From the NCBI GenBank assembly GCA_009787685.1, contig WQSV01000056.1, positions 1 through 8,324 on the forward strand: 8,324 nt of DNA, read 5' to 3'. The notes beneath the pieces were generated by a model. That model was not told the origin of the DNA and ran no database searches. It was given only the letters and a program-made list of their open reading frames with translations. This document shows positions 6,744-8,324 of the stretch, in pieces; position 1 is the stretch's first letter, and every line of letters begins with the position of its first letter. This DNA comes from Bacillota bacterium (GTDB taxonomy: Bacteria; Bacillota; Clostridia; Christensenellales; Pumilibacteraceae). The translations under genes and the position numbers were made by a program.

Positions 6744-6794
6744 ATGTTTGCATTGGAAAAAAAAGTGTGTTATACTGTTTTTATCTTTGCGTAA
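6744..6794 (+). CDS. Possible 16-codon small ORF with a strong ribosome binding site
   Basis: AAAAGGAG (6728-6735) lies 8 nt before an ATG that opens a 16-residue frame, MFALEKKVCYTVFIFA, ending in TAA. The ribosome binding site and spacing are better than those of several real genes here. However, the frame overlaps the -35 and -10 elements assigned to the tRNA gene, no upstream promoter was identified, and so short a frame can occur by chance. The function is unknown. Confidence 0.3.
   Translation: MFALEKKVCYTVFIFA
6748..6776 (+). promoter_or_regulatory. Promoter of the tRNA-Leu gene
   Basis: TTGCAT (6748-6753), a 17-bp spacer and TATACT (6771-6776), with an extended -10 TG at 6768-6769. 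Transcription would start near 6783 and leave a leader of about 110 nt before the tRNA. The leader carries an 8-bp hairpin, TCTAAAGA (6846-6853) with TCTTTAGA (6862-6869), which has no U-tract and so may be a processing signal. Confidence 0.7.
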
Positions 6795-6894
6795 AAGCAA
6801 AAAAACCTAGAACACACTTATAAAGCAAAACAGCAAACATAGCAATCTAAAGATTTATTGTTCTTTAGAAAAAATCAATCAAAAACAATCACTT

Positions 6895-6980
6895 GGGAGA
6901 GTGGTGAAATGGCAGACGCGCTGGACTCAAAATCCAGTGAGGGCAACCTCGTGAGGGTTCAAGTCCCTCTTCTCCCACCA
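6895..6980 (+). tRNA. tRNA-Leu (anticodon CAA)
   Basis: A complete class II cloverleaf. Acceptor stem GGGAGAG (6895-6901) pairs with TTCTCCC (6970-6976), with one G-T wobble. The anticodon stem CTGGA/TCCAG (6921-6937) holds loop CTCAAAA with anticodon CAA at 6928-6930, reading codon UUG. The long variable arm (6938-6952) has a GAGG/CCTC stem, as expected for leucine tRNA. The T arm is GAGGG-TTCAAGT-CCCTC (6953-6969). The discriminator A is at 6977 and the CCA end is encoded (6978-6980). Confidence 0.97.
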
Positions 6981-7032
6981 AAATAGCGATTTTAGAGACA
7001 ATTTTGCTCTAAAATTGCTATTTTTTATTTTT
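6980..7032 (+). terminator. Rho-independent terminator of tRNA-Leu
   Basis: An 18-bp stem pairs 6980-6997 with 7007-7024; the only imperfection is one G-T pair. The loop is 9 nt, followed by a T-rich run to 7032. The stem begins at the final A of the tRNA CCA. A smaller TTCGG-GAT-CCGAA inverted repeat (7031-7043) follows directly. Confidence 0.93.
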
Positions 7033-7104
7033 CGGGATCCGAACACTCCGAAACACCTCACTAATCATTTTTTTCTTTATTTTCAAAAGTTTCTCCATTT
7101 TTTC

Positions 7105-7239
7105 TCACATCCGCCTATTTTGCAAATTTGAAATTTTTTCATATATTTTAATAACTCTGTCAATAGCACCTCCAGTATCATCATCATCAGTTCCCACACT
7201 ACTATTGATTCTACTATCACCGCTTATACTACTTCCCAT
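7105..7239 (-). CDS. Possible 44-codon small ORF between tRNA-Leu and the endonuclease
   Basis: Begins at ATG (7237-7239) and ends in TGA. The first half is Ser/Gly/Asp-rich (GSSISGDS, then TDDDDTGG) and the second half is predicted helical and basic (IDRVIKIYEKISNLQNRRM). This ordered composition looks protein-like. There is only a weak ribosome site; an AAGGAG lies about 20 nt upstream. Its start overlaps the end of another protein-like frame (7224-7331). It could be a small accessory gene of the neighbouring restriction system or the end of a decayed gene. No family was recognised. Confidence 0.35.
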   Translation of the reverse strand: MGSSISGDSRINSSVGTDDDDTGGAIDRVIKIYEKISNLQNRRM

Positions 7240-7331
7240 TCTTTATTCCAATCAATTACTCCTTTTGTTTGCTGGACAAGCATATATCTTTTTTGATAGA
7301 ATGTATAGGTAGGTTCTACAAAGGAGTCGCT
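7224..7331 (-). pseudogene. Protein-like open frame lacking a beginning, possible gene remnant
   Basis: A minus-strand frame is open for 35 codons before a TAA at 7224-7226. Its last 19 codons, from an ATG at 7283, read MLVQQTKGVIDWNKEWEVV. The composition looks like a real C-terminus, but a TAA at 7332-7334 blocks it upstream and no good ribosome site precedes the ATG. It overlaps the promoter and leader of the plus-strand endonuclease gene. A decayed gene tail left by insertion of the restriction system is one explanation; chance is another. Confidence 0.25.
7273..7302 (+). promoter_or_regulatory. Promoter of the restriction endonuclease gene
   Basis: TGGACA (7273-7278) and TAGAAT (7297-7302), each five of six matches to consensus, are separated by 18 bp. 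They lie 34 bp before the ATG. The leader contains the ribosome site AAAGGAG (7320-7326). Confidence 0.6.
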
Positions 7332-7336
7332 TTATC

Positions 7337-8086
7337 ATGTCTGATACTGAATTAACGCTAGAAACATTTATAGAAAAATTTAAGAAAATCAAGGAACAGG
7401 GCTGGGTGAAAACTCATCGCTCTGGCACAACTGGGATCGGAAAAACTCTTGAGGATTTGCTTGGCATTGATGAAAACAATATTCAAGGCCCTGATTATGG
7501 GACATTTGAGCTCAAGTCGATGCGAGCAAATGCTGGCAGCATGCTTACTCTAATAACCAAATCACCTGACGAACCGCCGCGCGCCAATACTCTTTTACGT
7601 CTAAAGTTTGGGTACAGTAGCGCTGCATACGGTAACGATGCAAAAGTTTTGCATTCGACTTTGTCGACCAATCGATATTCTCCTAACCCACTTGGCTATA
7701 AATTAAAAATTGCATGCGATGATAATCATATAATGATTGTGTCCCTAGATAGCGCACAAGTCAAAGCCGTTGAAGCAAAATGGGAAATCGAAAAACTTAT
7801 ATTCAAAATGGATAAAAAACTTGGCGGCCAATTCATCTATGTCATCGCAGAATCGCGCGGCGCTGGTGCCAATGAAGAGTTTCATTTTACTGAAGCGTTC
7901 TTATTGAACGGATTCAGCTCTTCGGGTATTATTAAACTTGTTCGCGAAGGTAAAATTTTAATTGACCTGCGCATCGGTCAATATAACAGCGGAAAGAATA
8001 AAGGAAAAACCCATGACCATGGCACAGGTTTTAGGATTTTTCCACGCGATTATATTCACCTTTTCCAGAAAACTAGGCTTGTTTAG
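7337..8086 (+). CDS. Type II restriction endonuclease, MvaI/BcnI family
   Basis: Encodes 249 residues, close to the usual length of these monomeric enzymes. Ribosome site AAAGGAG lies 10 nt before the ATG. Family hallmarks: TGIGKTLEDLLGIDENNIQG (32-51), then the PD-(D/E)XK nuclease core PDYGTFELKS with Asp53, Glu58 and Lys60 as the likely metal-binding and catalytic residues. TLITKSP (71-77) and the C-terminal HDHGTGFRI (226-234) followed by a helix ending in HLF also match. Family members cut the two strands of short CC-N-GG sites (MvaI CCWGG, BcnI CCSGG). The exact site here cannot be read from sequence. It is convergent with a DNA methyltransferase gene; the stop codons overlap by 4 bp. 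No sign of inactivation. Confidence 0.92.
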   Translation: MSDTELTLETFIEKFKKIKEQGWVKTHRSGTTGIGKTLEDLLGIDENNIQGPDYGTFELKSMRANAGSMLTLITKSPDEPPRANTLLRLKFGYSSAAYGNDAKVLHSTLSTNRYSPNPLGYKLKIACDDNHIMIVSLDSAQVKAVEAKWEIEKLIFKMDKKLGGQFIYVIAESRGAGANEEFHFTEAFLLNGFSSSGIIKLVREGKILIDLRIGQYNSGKNKGKTHDHGTGFRIFPRDYIHLFQKTRLV

Positions 8087-8324
8087 GCAACTTTTCTAAA
8101 CACTACTATGTGTTCTTTTGTCATAGTTTCAACTTTAGCACCGTTTTTATTTGTAGGCGAGTTGCGCTGCGGCATTACTTTATTTGAAATTTCTCTTCCG
8201 AAATTACACACAAACTCAAGTCCATGCTTTTGAGCAAGTTCAATAAGAATTTGGTCGGTATGGACTTTTTCTAATTTAACAGTCCTATTCCCTACTACCC
8301 AGAAGTGATAACCGTCTATACGCG
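8083..8324 (-). CDS. DNA methyltransferase, C-terminal 79 residues (5' part beyond window), partner of the endonuclease
   Basis: A minus-strand frame is open from the right window edge to TAA at 8083-8085. It shows GYHFWVVGNRTVKL, a helical TDQILIELAQKHG stretch, then REISNKVMPQRNSP, followed by ETMTKEHIVVFRK. The order VVGNRTV, R-x-I-x-NK-x-MP-x-x-NSPTN, TM-x-x-E-x-IVV matches the C-terminal end of amino-methyltransferases of the N4-cytosine/N6-adenine type. The catalytic (D/S/N)PP(Y/F) and AdoMet motifs lie outside the window. It would protect host DNA from the convergent MvaI/BcnI-type enzyme. By analogy with M.MvaI and M.BcnI, N4-methylcytosine is the likelier product, but this is an inference. 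Confidence 0.85.
   Translation of the reverse strand, partial: RIDGYHFWVVGNRTVKLEKVHTDQILIELAQKHGLEFVCNFGREISNKVMPQRNSPTNKNGAKVETMTKEHIVVFRKVA

Noticed and set aside
6970..8324. Duplicate of the tRNA-Leu 3' end as an attachment site
   Set aside because: I looked for a repeat of the T-arm and acceptor sequence to the right and found none within the window.

Overview
The window looks like chromosomal DNA from a low-GC, Gram-positive-type bacterium (probably Bacillota). This is inferred from AT-rich intergenic DNA, AGGAG-type ribosome binding sites, a lipobox-bearing glycan-degrading lipoprotein with an InlB/Listeria-type repeat, and a classical hairpin plus U-tract terminator. The species cannot be named. 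Standard stop codons are used and TGG encodes Trp.

Left part (1-5488, minus strand): a TetR-family regulator gene (4866-5450) lies 41 bp upstream of a very large gene (4824 down to 1) that reads open for 1608 codons and runs off the left edge. I checked its frame triplet by triplet and found no stop. The product is a lipoprotein with an Ig-like region, eight tandem beta-type modules of about 82-94 residues, an InlB-type repeat, a CBM41-like segment and a GH13 alpha-amylase-family catalytic domain. The catalytic domain is cut just before its fourth conserved region. The two genes probably form one operon. It has a good promoter (TTGACA, 17 bp, TAAACT), nested palindromes, and a predicted start site almost at the TetR ATG, so it may be autoregulated and leaderless.

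Middle (5486-6000): there is no credible gene. It holds a tandem array of about 73 bp units, each opening with a small hairpin whose stem sequence differs between units but stays complementary. A 152-bp inverted-repeat element lies over part of the array. A separate region of mutually exclusive stems follows (5866-5989). Next comes a polytopic membrane protein gene (6006-6620, minus), an AT-rich spacer, and a tRNA-Leu(CAA) gene with encoded CCA, its own promoter and a strong terminator (6748-7032).

Right part (7033-8324): a short stretch with two overlapping small minus-strand reading frames, perhaps gene debris. Then comes a type II restriction-modification system arranged tail to tail: an MvaI/BcnI-type endonuclease (7337-8086, plus) and the C-terminal end of a DNA methyltransferase (8083 to beyond 8324, minus), whose stop codons overlap. 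Its position beside a tRNA gene suggests horizontal acquisition, but no attachment-site duplication is visible.
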